NCBI GenBank assembly: GCA_031284275.1
Contig: JAITAD010000039.1
Location: 1-19,209 of the forward strand
Direction of reading: 5' to 3'
DNA from: Tannerellaceae bacterium
GTDB taxonomy: Bacteria; Bacteroidota; Bacteroidia; Bacteroidales; Tannerellaceae
DNA: 19,209 nucleotides
A program made the position numbers and the translations under genes. Below, in pieces: positions 1-8,400 of this stretch. The notes beneath the pieces are model-generated. The model worked only from the letters and a program-made list of their open reading frames with translations. It was not told the origin of the DNA and searched no databases. The first letter of the stretch is position 1. Each line of letters opens with the position of its first letter.

Positions 1-81
1 ACCTTTCTCTTGCGAGAGGTACATGGCGCAGAAGGATGTGTCCAATCCTCCGCTGAAAGCCAGAACTACTTTTTTCTTCAT
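1..81 (-). CDS. argG: Argininosuccinate synthase, N-terminal fragment (cut by window edge)
   Basis: The minus strand opens with ATG at 81 and stays open for 27 codons to the window edge. The peptide begins MKKKVVLAFSGGLDTSFC, which carries the PP-loop ATP-pyrophosphatase signature SGGLDTS (residues 10-16) at the position expected for argininosuccinate synthase. That enzyme joins citrulline and aspartate using ATP in the penultimate step of arginine synthesis, in the cytoplasm. The rest of the gene lies left of the window. Other PP-loop enzymes share SGG, but VVLAxSGGLDTS is typical of ArgG. The gene upstream on the same strand is a GNAT acyltransferase, a pairing I know from Bacteroides arginine loci, which strengthens the call. 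No clear Shine-Dalgarno precedes the ATG. Confidence 0.9.
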   Translation of the reverse strand, partial: MKKKVVLAFSGGLDTSFCAMYLSQEKG

Positions 82-433
82 TGTGATGTATTAATATCCT
101 CTTGCCAATCTTGAAAAAAACATACTCCCAAATCTTTCTAAAACTCTACTAAGAGGTAGCGCAGGATTACGTTTATTATAAAGGACGTATATTCACCTCA
201 AAGGTAGGAAGATATTTTTACACCGGCAAGCTATAGCACCATATTGTTGGATTGTTCCTGACCGTGAGATTCTGAGGTGTTCGCAGATGCGTATCTTTAG
301 ATGTCGGCAAGAATTGCGGAGGCTATAGATAGTGAAGGGGGAGGGAGGGAGGATGGATGTCTGTGTGGAAATAGGAAAAGAAAGGAAGGATGTGAATGGC
401 GGTGAAGATGAAGAACGGGATAAGAGTCCGGAG
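82..433. other. Intergenic region between GNAT gene and argG
   Basis: These 352 bases hold no convincing gene. The part from about 335 to 430 is strongly purine-biased on the plus strand (many GGA and GAAG runs), and the short open frames there look like composition artefacts rich in Arg, Pro and Ser. I see no GC-rich hairpin followed by a T-run after the GNAT stop. The only supported signal is a Bacteroidetes-type promoter candidate for argG at 199-230. The argG leader after that promoter would be about 110 bases and shows no riboswitch fold I recognise. Confidence 0.5.
199..230 (-). promoter_or_regulatory. Candidate Bacteroidetes housekeeping promoter for argG
   Basis: On the minus strand a TACCTTTG box (199-206) matches the Bacteroidetes -7 consensus TAnnTTTG exactly. 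CTTG (227-230), 20 bases upstream, approximates the -33 TTTG. Transcription would start near 195, giving argG a leader of about 115 bases and a transcript separate from the thiS-thiF-GNAT genes. Confidence 0.45.
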
Positions 434-1048
434 TTACTTCGAGGAGGAGGGGATACGGATGTTGCGGAGGGCTTGTTGTCGCTCTTCGTCTATGGCAGGG
501 TCGAAGAGCATAGCGGTACAGATACAGTAGTGTCGTTCGGTGCGGAGGAGGATATCGTGGTTCACGCAACCTTCACAACCGCGCCAGAAAGCTTCATCGT
601 TGGTCAGCTCGGCAAAGGTCACGGGACGATAGCCTAACTCGGTGTTCATCCGCATGACGGCTGCACCAGAGGTAAGACTGAAAAGCTTGGCTTGCGGCCA
701 TCGTTGCCGTGCCAAAGCAAAGGAGGCATACTTGATGCGTCGGGATACGCCATGACGACGGAACTTTTCGGGGACTATCAGTCCGGATGTAGCGACATAT
801 TCCCTGTTACCCCAAGATTCGATGTAACTGAAACCGGCGAACTCATCTCCGCAGAGTGCCAGAATAGCTTTGCCTTCTTTCATCTTCTGGGCAACGTAGT
901 CACGGCTTCGGCTGGCGATTTCCGTTCCTCTCACTTTCGCGGCATCGGCTATGGTTCTCAGGATGGTGTCTACATACACCTCATGTGAGGCGTCCGCTAT
1001 CAGGACGTCGATGGCCTCTTCCAAGGCCGTCCCCTCGTTCCTTTCCAT
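434..1048 (-). CDS. GNAT acyltransferase, probable glutamate N-acyltransferase of arginine synthesis
   Basis: A 204-residue GNAT-fold protein. The acyl-CoA pyrophosphate loop appears as RRHGVS (about residues 97-102), followed by the conserved SLTSGAAV strand and an NTELGY segment (135-140). A C-terminal block holds four cysteines as CEGC (158-161) and CIC (175-177), which could bind a metal or be structural. The position just upstream of argG fits the Bacteroides family proposed to make N-acetyl- or N-succinylglutamate, the first step of arginine synthesis. This assignment rests on context and family recollection, not on substrate residues I can identify. I chose ATG 1048, five bases after the thiF stop with GGAAG upstream; ATG 1075 would overlap thiF by 22 bases. 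Tight spacing suggests co-transcription with thiS and thiF. Confidence 0.75.
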   Translation of the reverse strand: MERNEGTALEEAIDVLIADASHEVYVDTILRTIADAAKVRGTEIASRSRDYVAQKMKEGKAILALCGDEFAGFSYIESWGNREYVATSGLIVPEKFRRHGVSRRIKYASFALARQRWPQAKLFSLTSGAAVMRMNTELGYRPVTFAELTNDEAFWRGCEGCVNHDILLRTERHYCICTAMLFDPAIDEERQQALRNIRIPSSSK

Positions 1049-1053
1049 TATCC

Positions 1054-1866
1054 CTACTTCCTTTTCAGTTCGCAAACCGTCCCTTCGGCCTCTACCAATT
1101 CCGTCACCGTCGGGTTATCGCCGCATACGGGACAGCGTCTGCTACGTTTGACCCCAACGGTTCGGAAGTTCATCGTCTTGGCATTGAAAGTCAGCAGGCG
1201 GTCTGTCAGCAGTTCGCCTGCGCCGGTGAGGAACTTCAACGCTTCAGCGGCCTGTATCGTCCCTAACATGCCGGCGATAGCACCCAAAACACCGGCCTGT
1301 GAACAGGTAGGTACGGCATTGGGGGGGGGCGGCCCATGGAAAACGCAACGGTAACATGCCGTCCCGGGCACGTGAGTGAGCGTCTGCCCTTCGAAGCGCA
1401 GGATACCTCCGTGGGAAAACGGTTTCTTTGCCATCACACAGGCATCGTTGATGAGGAACTTCACCGGAAAGGAGTCAGTTCCATCCACGATGAAGTCATA
1501 GTCCCTGATGATGTCAAAAGCGTTCTCCGCCGTGAATAACTCGTGATAGGCGACGACCTTTACATCGGGGTTCAGCCGTTCCATCGCCTCTTTGGCAGAA
1601 AGAACTTTGGGACGTCCTACGGAGGGCGTCGCATGTATCACCTGCCGTTGTAGGTTGCTCAGGTCTACCACATCGCCGTCAATCACGCCGATGGTACCCA
1701 CTCCGGCCGCTGCCAAATACAGCAGCACAGGAGAACCCAAGCCGCCGGCTCCGACCACCAGTATGCGTCCCCGACTGATACGTTCCTGCCCTTCCACACC
1801 TACATCGGCGAGGAGGATATGCCGGCTGTAACGTTCTATCTGCTCAGCAGTAAAGTCCATTGCCAT
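1054..1866 (-). CDS. E1-like adenylyltransferase, ThiF/MoeB/HesA family
   Basis: A 270-residue enzyme that should adenylate the C-terminal glycine of a small sulfur-carrier protein using ATP. Visible features are the ERYSRH motif (11-16), nucleotide loop GAGGLGS (39-45), the DG..VDLSNLQRQ segment (63-75), zinc cysteine pairs C171/C174 and C245/C248, and C188 in PTCSQAGVLG, the site of the family's reactive cysteine. Length matches stand-alone ThiF/MoeB proteins, with no rhodanese domain. It starts two bases after thiS with GGAGG inside the end of thiS, so the two are very likely translated together and act as a pair. A second ATG at 1860 is also possible. Whether the pathway is thiamine, molybdopterin, or protein-thiocarboxylate homocysteine synthesis cannot be read from this window, because no thiG, moa or metY neighbour is present. 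HesA of nif clusters is the same family, but the nif operon is over 8 kb away. Confidence 0.85.
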   Translation of the reverse strand: MAMDFTAEQIERYSRHILLADVGVEGQERISRGRILVVGAGGLGSPVLLYLAAAGVGTIGVIDGDVVDLSNLQRQVIHATPSVGRPKVLSAKEAMERLNPDVKVVAYHELFTAENAFDIIRDYDFIVDGTDSFPVKFLINDACVMAKKPFSHGGILRFEGQTLTHVPGTACYRCVFHGPPPPNAVPTCSQAGVLGAIAGMLGTIQAAEALKFLTGAGELLTDRLLTFNAKTMNFRTVGVKRSRRCPVCGDNPTVTELVEAEGTVCELKRK

Positions 1867-1868
1867 CG

Positions 1869-2078
1869 TTAGCGCCCTCCTCCCATGAAATACAGGAAAT
1901 CTATCTCGTCTCCATCCTTTATTTCCGTCGTTCCGTAGACGTTCCTGTCCACAAACTCTCCGTTCAATTGGATAGAAAGCATATCGGGCTGCACCACTTT
2001 GTTTATCTGCATCAACTCAGCCAGCGTTATCGGCGCCGTTATCTCCTGTTCTTCTCCGTTTACATGAATCCTGACCAT
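1869..2078 (-). CDS. thiS: ThiS/MoaD-like sulfur-carrier protein
   Basis: A 69-residue beta-grasp ubiquitin-like protein beginning MVRIHVNGEE and ending FLYFMGGGR. The ThiS family carries sulfur as a thiocarboxylate on a C-terminal Gly-Gly. Here three glycines (66-68) are followed by Arg69, so the diglycine is not strictly terminal. It is immediately upstream of its likely activating enzyme (E1-like, 1054-1866). A good Shine-Dalgarno and a -7 box lie upstream, so this gene probably opens the thiS-thiF-GNAT transcript. The partner pathway is uncertain: thiamine, or homocysteine/methionine synthesis as in other anaerobes with ThiS-like carriers. Confidence 0.8.
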   Translation of the reverse strand: MVRIHVNGEEQEITAPITLAELMQINKVVQPDMLSIQLNGEFVDRNVYGTTEIKDGDEIDFLYFMGGGR

Positions 2079-2084
2079 CGCATA

Positions 2085-2093
2085 CCTTTCCTT
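2085..2093 (-). promoter_or_regulatory. Shine-Dalgarno sequence of thiS
   Basis: AAGGAAAGG on the minus strand lies six bases before the thiS ATG. It is one of the clearer ribosome-binding sites in the window and fixes the thiS start; most other genes here have poor ones. Confidence 0.6.
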
Positions 2094-2114
2094 AAATCCC
2101 TAAAATTGGGACGA

Positions 2115-2122
2115 CAAAACTA
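2115..2122 (-). promoter_or_regulatory. Candidate -7 box for thiS-thiF-GNAT
   Basis: TAGTTTTG matches the Bacteroidetes TAnnTTTG consensus in the 78-base gap between dnaX and thiS. No clear TTTG lies 19-21 bases upstream. The predicted leader is about 35 bases. I see no intrinsic terminator after dnaX in this gap, so read-through from dnaX is also possible. Confidence 0.4.
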
Positions 2123-2156
2123 CATACTTTTCCATTAAGGCCACCCTATGTTACGG

Positions 2157-3614
2157 TCATTCTATCGTCAAGTTCAGTTCTTCGCGCAGTTTGTCTACGA
2201 GGGGATTTTTTTCGCGTAGCCAGACATACTTCTCTTCTCCTGTAGCCGGTGGCCGCACAGCCTCCGGATCAGGTGCCGCCCCCACTTTCACCACTTCCGT
2301 AAAATGCGACTGTACTTTTCCCCCTTCATCGGACTCCCCCGCCTGCGCCGCCCTCCCGAGCGACGTGGTTATCGGAGCATCTATCTTTTTCTTCGGTATT
2401 ACGGGGACGACGGGTATCCCCAAAGGCGCCGGCTTCGCCGTTTCTTGCGGAGTCGTCTTCGGCGTGACGTCGGCCGCTTTTGTGTGGACGGCGGGCGGCG
2501 GCGCTTCATCGGCCACCGGTTGAGCCGTCAGTTCACAGAGGCGTAAGAGTGTCAATTCCAACAGCAACCGTTTATTGCGGCTCGTTCGGTAATTCATGTC
2601 ACAGTCGTTGGCCAAGCCCAAGGCGCGCAGCAGAAACTGTTCCGTACAATTTCCGGCCATCGCTACGTAGCGCTCACGGATAGAGGCGCCAACTTCGAAG
2701 AGGTCTGCCGTCCGTGCATCGCGGCATACCAACAAATCGCGGAAATGCCCTGCCAATCCACCCATCACGTGCTGCCCTTCAAATCCTGCCCGCAGGATTT
2801 CATCCAATAACAACAGGACGCCTCCTGTATCGCCGGCCAGAATACTGTCGGTCAGGCGGAAGAAGTAGTCATAGTCCAGCACGTTCAGGTTCTCTATCAC
2901 CGCTTGATAGGTCACCTTCCCCTGCGTATAACTCACCGCCTGATCGAATATCGATAACGCATCCCGCATCCCGCCGTCCGCTTTCTGCGCAATCACGTTA
3001 AGCGCTTCCGGTTCGGCTTGCACGCCTTCGGCCTCTGCAACCCGATGGAGGTGGTCTACCATATCTCCGATAGATATCCGCCCGAAGTCGTATATCTGGC
3101 AACGCGAGAGGATGGTGGGGATGACCTTATGTTTTTCCGTCGTAGCCAAGACAAAGACGGCATGTTTGGGCGGCTCTTCCAACGTCTTGAGAAAGGCGTT
3201 GAAAGCCTGCTGACTCAGCATGTGTACCTCATCAATGATGAAGACCTTATAACGTCCCAACGGCGGCGGTATACGCACCTGCTCGGTGAGCATCCTGATG
3301 TCGTCCACCGAGTTGTTCGACGCCGCATCCAGCTCGTGGATGTTAAGCGAACGCTGTTCGTCGAAGGCCTGACAGGATTCACATTCGCCGCAAGCTTCTC
3401 CGTCGCCTCTCGGTGTGAGGCAATTGATGGTCTTGGCGAAGATACGTGCACAAGAAGTTTTCCCTACGCCCCGCGGTCCGCAAAACAAATAAGCGTGCGC
3501 AAGCTTATTACCGGCGATGGCGTTTTTCAACGTCGCCGTCAATCCTCGTTGGCCGATAACGCTTGCGAACGTCCCCGGCCTGTATTTTCGCGCCGAAACA
3601 ACATAGTCATCCAT
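2157..3614 (-). CDS. dnaX: DNA polymerase III gamma/tau subunit
   Basis: The clamp-loader ATPase that opens the sliding clamp during replication. Counting from ATG 3614 (485 residues): N-terminal ARKYRP motif, Walker A GPRGVGKTS (46-54), a four-cysteine zinc module (C65, C75, C78, C81), Walker B VFIIDEVH (124-131) and sensor SRC (170-172), then the helical collar. The C-terminal third is Pro/Ala/Lys-rich linker. The tail is short compared with E. coli tau, so a full alpha/DnaB-binding region may be reduced. An upstream in-frame ATG at 3659 would add 15 unrelated residues and lies beyond the -7 box, so I prefer MDDYVVSARKYRP. I see no A/T slippery run of the E. coli type in the part I read, so no frameshift product is claimed. 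The gene is divergent from the cytochrome gene. Confidence 0.95.
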   Translation of the reverse strand: MDDYVVSARKYRPGTFASVIGQRGLTATLKNAIAGNKLAHAYLFCGPRGVGKTSCARIFAKTINCLTPRGDGEACGECESCQAFDEQRSLNIHELDAASNNSVDDIRMLTEQVRIPPPLGRYKVFIIDEVHMLSQQAFNAFLKTLEEPPKHAVFVLATTEKHKVIPTILSRCQIYDFGRISIGDMVDHLHRVAEAEGVQAEPEALNVIAQKADGGMRDALSIFDQAVSYTQGKVTYQAVIENLNVLDYDYFFRLTDSILAGDTGGVLLLLDEILRAGFEGQHVMGGLAGHFRDLLVCRDARTADLFEVGASIRERYVAMAGNCTEQFLLRALGLANDCDMNYRTSRNKRLLLELTLLRLCELTAQPVADEAPPPAVHTKAADVTPKTTPQETAKPAPLGIPVVPVIPKKKIDAPITTSLGRAAQAGESDEGGKVQSHFTEVVKVGAAPDPEAVRPPATGEEKYVWLREKNPLVDKLREELNLTIE

Positions 3615-3623
3615 ATCGACCGA

Positions 3624-3631
3624 CAAAGGTA
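3624..3631 (-). promoter_or_regulatory. -7 box for dnaX, almost adjacent to the start codon
   Basis: TACCTTTG is an exact TAnnTTTG match and lies nine bases before the chosen dnaX ATG. If used, the mRNA leader would be only a few bases. No -33 TTTG was seen at 18-21 bases spacing. Confidence 0.4.
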
Positions 3632-3654
3632 ATGGAATGGTTGCGTTTTTTCTG

Positions 3655-3662
3655 TACATTTG
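3655..3662 (+). promoter_or_regulatory. -7 box for the secreted cytochrome gene
   Basis: TACATTTG is an exact TAnnTTTG match and lies eight bases before the ATG at 3671. It is divergent from, and 23 bases away from, the dnaX box. No -33 TTTG at the usual spacing. A leader of about five bases or fewer is implied. Confidence 0.4.
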
Positions 3663-3670
3663 CCCGTATT

Positions 3671-5485
3671 ATGAAAAAACTTGGTAAGCTTTTCCTCGTT
3701 CTCCCATTGCTGTTACTCGCTTTACATCCTGTCGTGTCGGTTGGGGCGCAATTGGGCGAAGGGGTGTCGGGTGCACCTATGTATCCGACGGGTGTGGTAG
3801 TTTCTTCTGTTACCGATGAGGTGTTTGTCGCCGTTCAGTCGCCTACGCCCCGCATTGCTGTCTATCCTTTGCATTCCCTTGGCGTATCCTCCGAAGCGCT
3901 ACGGGGAATAGCCCTTGCAGGATCGCCGACAGGTCTTGCCCTTTCGTCCGATGCTTCACGCATATATGTCACCACGGCCTATGGCAACGGCACGCTCTCG
4001 GCGATATCCTCCACCACCGGCGCCACGCTGTGGGAAACGTATACCGGCCGTGGGGCTTGCGCACCCGTAGCAGCGGGAAACTGTGTCTACGTCTGTAACC
4101 GTTATGACGGTACCGTGTCCGAAGTATCCATCGCCAAGAGAGGTGTCCGTCGATGTGTCGCTGTGCTCCGCGAACCTGTTGCTGTCTGTATACCCTCTCC
4201 GGGACGTTATCTCTTCGTCGCCAACCTGTTGCCTGTCATTCCTGCTACGGCCGATACGGTCGCCGCTGCCGTTACGGTCATCGACATCAATTCCTTTCAG
4301 GTCGTCCGGCATATCATGCTCGCCAACGGCGCCAATGCTCTGCGGGGTATCTGCCCGTCACCCGACGGGGACTTCGTTTACGTTACCCACAACATCGGGC
4401 ATTTCGGGCTTCCTGCCACACAACTTCATCAAGGGTGGATGAATACGGCCGCTCTTGCCGTCATTGACGCAAAAAACCTCTCCCTAACGGCTACCGTCCC
4501 TCTTGACGAGGCTGAACGGGGTGCGCCTGCTCCTTGGGGGATTGCCGCCGACCGAGAACGGCTGTACATCACCCATTCCGGTACGCACGATATTTCCATT
4601 ATCGACAGGCTTGCCCTTCACCGTTACTTACGGGATGCCGTTTCCGCCGTCGAACAGCGTTTCCTGCCGCCTTCTCTGCGCCGGCGCATGGCGCTCACAG
4701 GTAATAGCCCACGCACAATGGCGCTTACCGAAGACCGTTTACTCATCACCACTTATTTTTCCGACCATCTCAACACCTTTCACATCCCCACAGGCCATCT
4801 TTCTGCTATCTGCCTTAATCCTCAACGCCGTGAAACGGTCGAACAAGCCGGTGAGCGGCATTTCAACGACGCTACGCACTGCGCCGGACACTGGCAGAGC
4901 TGCAACGCCTGTCACCCTGCAGGAGCCAGAGTCGACGGCCTCAATTGGGATCTTACCAACGATGGTGTCGGAAACCCCAAAAACACCAAATCGCTCCTCT
5001 TCTCCCATGTTACGCCACCCAACATGATAACCGGCGTTCGGGCAACCATGCGGGATGCCGTTCGCGCAGGTTTCACCCATATACAATTCACTGATCCCGG
5101 CGAACCTGTCATCGACACTGTCGCGGCTTACCTGTCCGGCCTGCGGCCTGTCGTTTCTCCCTCCCTGCTTGATGCCGGTCGCCTGAGTCGGCAGGCCAAG
5201 GCAGGGCGCAAAATCTTTGTGCGCGCCCGGTGCGCCGACTGCCATAACGGCCCATACTACACAGACTGTCGGCCTTACCCTTTCGGTTACCCTGAAGAAC
5301 CGGTTCAGGGGTTCGATACCCCTACGCTTCGGGAGTTGTGGCGTACAGCACCTTACCTCTTCGATGGCCGCGCTCCCACAATAGAGAGCATCTTCACCAT
5401 CCACCGCCATGGTATCGAAACGCTTCGCCCTGCGATCACACCAAAGGAAATACAGTCCCTCACGCAATATCTTCGTTCACTCTGA
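3671..5485 (+). CDS. Secreted beta-propeller/di-haem cytochrome c protein (MauG/CcP-like C-terminus)
   Basis: A 604-residue exported protein. A Sec signal peptide (MKKLGK, then a long Leu/Val core) probably ends after Ala26 (VGA|Q). Residues about 30-390 form YncE/YVTN-type propeller blades, with repeats such as PTGLALSSDASRIYVT and CPSPDGDFVYVTHN. The C-terminal part has two c-type haem motifs, CNACH (411-415) and CADCH (521-525), then a TPTLRELWRTAPYLFDGRA segment (about 550-568) typical of bacterial CcP/MauG di-haem proteins. The likely site is periplasm or outer surface, handling peroxide or oxidising a partner; the substrate is unknown. The start is chosen at 3671 because the upstream in-frame codons lack a signal peptide and overlap dnaX. 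It converges on the BspA-like gene with a six-base gap and no visible terminator. Confidence 0.85.
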   Translation: MKKLGKLFLVLPLLLLALHPVVSVGAQLGEGVSGAPMYPTGVVVSSVTDEVFVAVQSPTPRIAVYPLHSLGVSSEALRGIALAGSPTGLALSSDASRIYVTTAYGNGTLSAISSTTGATLWETYTGRGACAPVAAGNCVYVCNRYDGTVSEVSIAKRGVRRCVAVLREPVAVCIPSPGRYLFVANLLPVIPATADTVAAAVTVIDINSFQVVRHIMLANGANALRGICPSPDGDFVYVTHNIGHFGLPATQLHQGWMNTAALAVIDAKNLSLTATVPLDEAERGAPAPWGIAADRERLYITHSGTHDISIIDRLALHRYLRDAVSAVEQRFLPPSLRRRMALTGNSPRTMALTEDRLLITTYFSDHLNTFHIPTGHLSAICLNPQRRETVEQAGERHFNDATHCAGHWQSCNACHPAGARVDGLNWDLTNDGVGNPKNTKSLLFSHVTPPNMITGVRATMRDAVRAGFTHIQFTDPGEPVIDTVAAYLSGLRPVVSPSLLDAGRLSRQAKAGRKIFVRARCADCHNGPYYTDCRPYPFGYPEEPVQGFDTPTLRELWRTAPYLFDGRAPTIESIFTIHRHGIETLRPAITPKEIQSLTQYLRSL

Positions 5486-5491
5486 GATTGG

Positions 5492-8400
5492 TTAGCGTCT
5501 GATTTTGCGGGTGGACGTGGGGGTGTCAAGGATGTACAGGCCGTGGATAGGGGTGGGGATTGTGGCCGCAGGGCCTTGATAGAGCAGCTTTCCGCGGAGG
5601 TCGTAAAGACGGACACATCCTTCTTCCGTTTCGCCGACAGTTATCGGGGCGAGGGCATCGGAGAACGTGAAATAAGGAGACCATTGGGGGTCATTGATAT
5701 AGGCGTTAAAGGCCGTCTCGGGACAAAAAAAGACAGCAGTCTGTGAGATACCGGTAAAAGCGTCGGATCCGTGGAGTGGGGGAGTGTCGGCAAGCAGACG
5801 TATTTTCGTCAGTGCGGAACAGTCGGAAAAAGCGCCGTGACCGATGACGGTGACCGAGGCGGCGATGGTGATATCTTTTAAGGTCTGCTGTCCTGCAAAG
5901 GCATAGGGGGCAATGAGGGCAATGGGATAGGTCCCGAGGTAACGCACTTCCACGCTATCGGGGATAACGACCTGTCCATCGGCATAGTGCGTACTTTTTA
6001 AGTTGGCTCCGGTGACGAAAGCGTAGTCGTTTTCGATGCGGAAAGTGACATCATAGATATAGGACAAGAAGAATGGCCACCACGAAGGGTCGTTTTGATA
6101 CAGGGTGAGCGAGGCGTCGGGGCAGGTGAAAACGGAGGTGGGCGGGGTGTCTATGAAAGCTTTGTCACCGAGCAGAGGGGGGGCGATGGAAAGGAGGGAA
6201 ACGGATTCGATGGCAGTACATCCGGCAAAAGCACTCTCTCCGATTACGCTGATGGAGGCGGGGAGTGTGAGGTGTTGGATGGAAGTACAGCCTCTGAATG
6301 CGTCAGGGGCGATGGCAGTGATGGGATATGTACGGCCTGCATTATAGTAAACGGCGGCGGGGAGGGTGTAATTATCAATGATATCGGAAGCCCATAAAGG
6401 GTGCATGGAGTTGGGTGCGGTGACGACAGCCTGTTCGTTTTCGATGCGGAAAAGGAAGCTAAAGGTGGGGGGAAAGAAAGGTTCCCATGCGGGGATAGCC
6501 GTGTAAGCATCGAAGGTACCCAAAGGGCAGGTAAAAAGGCAGTTTTCGGATAGTGCGTCAAAAGCATCCTTGCCGAGAACGGGGGGGATGGTCCGGAGGA
6601 GGGTGACGGCGGACAAGCCTGTGCAGGCAGCGAAAGCCCGGGATCCAATATCGGTGACGGTTGCGGGGATAGTGACGGAATGGAGGAGCAGATTTCCCGT
6701 GAAAGCATCAGGAGCGATAGAGGTGACGGGGATAGTATATCCGGCGCTATAGACGCTGGAGGGGATGATAAGGTCGGCGTCCCATTCGTAGTAGCTTTCC
6801 GTATTTAGGGCGGTGACGACAGCTTGTCCGTTTCTGATGTCAAAAAGGATACTGTAAGCGGGCGGAAAGAAAGGTTCCCACGCGGGGATAACGGTATAGT
6901 TGGTATACGCTGCTTCGGGACAAGTGAAAGTACAATTGCTTGAAATGTTGTCAAAAACGCCGTTGCCGAGTGTGGGCGGAATGTTGGAGAGTAAGGTGAC
7001 AGCAGTGAGCATAGTACATTCGGCAAAGGCGGCATCGCCGATACGGGAGATATGATCGGGAATGGTGACAGTACGGAGGGTGGAACTTCTTTTGAAAGCA
7101 TCAGCGTTGATGGCGGTGACGGGGTAGAGTCGTCCGGCGTTGGCGTAAACGGTTGCGGGAAAGGTAAGTTCGGCGTTTCGTGCGGATATTGCCGTATTGA
7201 ATCCGGTGACGATGGCTTGGGCGTTTTCGATGCGGAAAGCGATGTCGTAGACGGGAGGGAAGTAGGGAATCCATGCGGCGGTGGCGGTGTAGGCCGGCAA
7301 GGCATCATCAGGGCAGGAAAAGGTACAGGATTCGGATACTCCGTCAAAAGCGCCGTTATCAAGTAGGGGCGGGTCGGTACATTGGAGGGTGATGGTGGCG
7401 AGGAGAGGATAATCGGCGAAAGCTCCGGATGCGATAACGCTTACCGGGTAAATGACACCGTTGTGCTGGACGGTCGCCGGTATGGTGACAGCAGTAACGG
7501 TTGCGGAAGTGGGAAACTTCGCAGGATTGGGACCGGTGACAATAACGTAATCTTCGAGGGTGTGGCCATCTGCCTTAGTGGGTATCCGGTAGGCGACATC
7601 GTAAGTAGGGAAGTAAACCTTCCAGTCGGGATCGTTGCGATAGGTTTCGATGGCGTCTTCGGGGCAGGAGAAAGCGATAGGTTGAAACAGGCCGTCGAAA
7701 GCATCGTTGGCAAGGGACGGCGGTTCGTCGGCAAGGAGGGTGAATGAGGTCAGAACGGTACAGCCGGCAAAGGCGCGGTTACCGATGGCGGTGACAGGGT
7801 AGGGGATACCCTGGTGCAAGACGGTGGCAGGTATCTGCACAGCCGTAACAGAGGAGGAGGGCTTGAACCGTCGGGGGTTGGGAGCGATGACGGTGGCGGT
7901 ATTGTCCTGTTCAATGCGGTAGGCGATGTCATAATCGGGGAAGTACTTCCCCCAAACGGTGTTAGTACGGTAGGTGCTGAGGCTTGTTTCGGAGCAAATG
8001 AAGCAGCAGGCGGGTGGGAGGGGAACGTCGGCGAAAGCGTCGGGGGCGAGGGATGGCGGCTCATCGGCGAGGATGGTGACGGCAGTAAGGTCGGTACAAC
8101 CGGCAAAAGCGCGGTCGCCGATGGTTTTCAGGGTAGCGGGAAGGGAGAGGGTCTTAAGGGTACTATAACCGGCGAAAACCGCAGATTCGATGGCAGTGAC
8201 GGAATAGGAGCGTCCGGCATTGGCGTAGATGATGTCGGGGATATTGAGGTGGACGGCATCCCAGTCAGGGGCAGTATCGTTAGGAGCAATAACGCGAGCT
8301 TGACGTGTTCCGTCAAGGGCGATAAAGGTACTGTAACGGATGGTATAGACAGGAGGAAAGAAAGGAATCCATTGGGGGATGGCCGTGTAAGCGGCACGAG

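Noticed and set aside
89..96. TATTAATA palindrome just before argG, considered as an arginine-repressor site
   Set aside because: Eight bases of AT palindrome is too short and too common to support an ArgR box.
332..637. Plus-strand open frame of 101 codons overlapping the GNAT 3' end
   Set aside because: Purine-rich low-complexity DNA overlapping a conserved gene in antisense; no motif and no translation signal.
1054..1866. HesA assignment linking the E1-like enzyme to nif
   Set aside because: It is separated from the nif operon by dnaX, the cytochrome gene and the BspA-like gene, and is coupled to a ThiS-like carrier instead.
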